Shown one piece after another: positions 63,060-64,000 of a stretch of DNA of 64,000 nucleotides. The stretch covers positions 1,488,001 through 1,552,000 of the forward strand of contig OX377202.1 in NCBI GenBank assembly GCA_947396885.1, read 5' to 3'. Each line of letters begins with the position of its first letter. Position 1 is the first letter of the stretch. Source of the DNA: Heligmosomoides polygyrus polygyrus. Taxonomy: Eukaryota > Nematoda > Chromadorea > Rhabditida > Heligmosomidae. Made by a program: the position numbers and the translations under genes. A model generated the notes under the pieces. That model was not told the origin of the DNA and made no database searches. It saw only the letters and a program-made list of their open reading frames with translations.

Positions 63060-63911
63060 GTGAGAGAAGTGCTACTGATCCCTGGGTACTCTTTGGGCTA
63101 TATGTGGACTCATGCTTCTTCGTAATTTCTCAAAGTATCACATTATTCCCTGATATAGTAAGAAAAAACTAGGGAACTTTACATCTAGTGGGGGATCTTA
63201 ACCTCAGCGATGTTTTTAAGTCTTTCGACTGGGATGAATGAAGAGATCCATGAACAACAGCGAACAAAAGGCCAAATAATGATGAAGCGCGTGTCCACAT
63301 GCCAGCGGCACTAACAAAAGGGAGGGTTAATATTCCTTAGAAGTAACTTCATAGATTTCTCGCATTCTGTCCTCTTCAAGGAACGTAGGGGAAGTAGTGA
63401 GCGAAGAGAAATGTACTGGACAAGTTTTTGTCGTGTCTCGACTACGATACGTCTGTCATCTGAATCAATAGAGTCGTATGCGAACGCTCGTGCTGCTTTG
63501 GCATTGTGGCGAAGGCTATATTGTTGCGAAATTCACGAATTGTCGATACAAATCGCAGGTTTATATGGTTACGAAATGGGCGAGATGGTCTTCGGCGGAA
63601 TTTGAAAGTGTAGGGCTTTTCTTATGAGACGATTTTTTCATAACGTAGGAAGTGCGCCCTGAAGAAGACGTCTGCATTCTTTTTAACCTTTTTGATTCAC
63701 GTGTTATACAGTTTTCGCTTTGGAGTGACACTTTTCAAATTAAGTTGGACACTTTTCATGCTAAACTTGTACTTTTTTCAATCAAAATTGGAGACTTTCA
63801 AGCTCGACGCTCTTCAAATCAAATTGAATATCTCACTAATTGAGACACGTGAAGTATAAAATTTCAAAGAAAGTCATACAAAATTTTTCACCGTTTTTCA
63901 TAAAGAAAATA
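63060..63911. other. Right-edge stretch without a recognisable gene
   Basis: Contains at 63725-63840 a degenerate array of about 22-bp units like GGACACTTTTCAAATT, shared with 26370-26470. Two 63-64 codon ORFs have no splice context. Confidence 0.35.
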
Positions 63912-64000
63912 GGATCTATCCTAGTCCGGGGGCCACATAACTAAAAAGTATTACAGGTAACAAATTCACATGAGGCTTACCGAGCGTGTGCCATCCTCAC
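63912..64000. mobile_element. Inverted-repeat element, GGATCTATCCTAGTC family, cut by the window end
   Basis: GGATCTATCCTAGTCCGGGG then GCCACATAACTAAAAAGTAT, nearly identical to the reversed right end of 26742-27149. This implies two recent, closely related copies. Confidence 0.7.

Noticed and set aside
1..64000. Bacterial operons, CRISPR array, integron or phage
   Set aside because: No long ORFs, no ribosome-binding-site-led gene strings and no regularly spaced direct repeats of CRISPR size; the tandem arrays (5455-6515, 18959-19281) have long units without spacers.

Overview
The window looks like nuclear DNA of a nematode, most likely a clade V / strongylid (hookworm-like) worm. The evidence is: split genes with short exons and TTTTCAG-type acceptors; two start codons lying 0 and 4 nt after a 3' splice site, as expected for spliced-leader trans-splicing; mariner, Tc1-like, hAT and RTE/CR1-like elements; and a very high load of short inverted-repeat elements. 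There are no bacterial operons, CRISPR arrays, phage or virus genes. The genus call is inference.

Genes. (1) About 9.9-19.7 kb, + strand: six phase-compatible exons of an acidic, Ser-rich protein I do not recognise (partial). (2) 25.3-28.8 kb, - strand: a complete five-exon SPRYD7 orthologue (204 aa). (3) 33.2-57.4 kb, + strand: a complete ten-exon C3orf33-family orthologue (327 aa) with one membrane segment and an SNase/OB-fold-like domain, spread over 24 kb because its introns are packed with transposons. (4) Right edge, about 60.1-63.1 kb, + strand: weakly supported exons of one or more unidentified genes.

Everything else is mainly repeats. By region: 0-9.9 kb holds a dead mariner inside a MITE, a tRNA-like palindrome and a ~1 kb AT-rich minisatellite. 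The large intron at 14.5-19.6 kb holds a 2.7 kb palindrome and a tandem array of ATCGAT-rich units. 20.3-24.1 kb holds a tRNA-bearing fold-back element and a SINE within a hAT within a MITE. 34-36.9 kb holds Tc1-like and hAT transposase remnants. 39.5-48.4 kb holds non-LTR fragments, a deleted mariner, a 100-bp pogo-like MITE and a 1.04-kb mariner-type fold-back element. 55.0-56.5 kb is a second hAT element with an exact 8-bp target duplication. A tRNA-derived SINE recurs at least six times.

The genes are not visibly linked in function. The notable biology is how conserved multi-exon genes persist with introns almost made of inverted repeats, and how the insertion order can be read from nesting. 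I see no convincing new multi-gene system. The strongest candidates for a second look are the TTA/TAA-targeting MITE families that share one architecture, the 2.7-kb palindrome and the unrecognised acidic gene.
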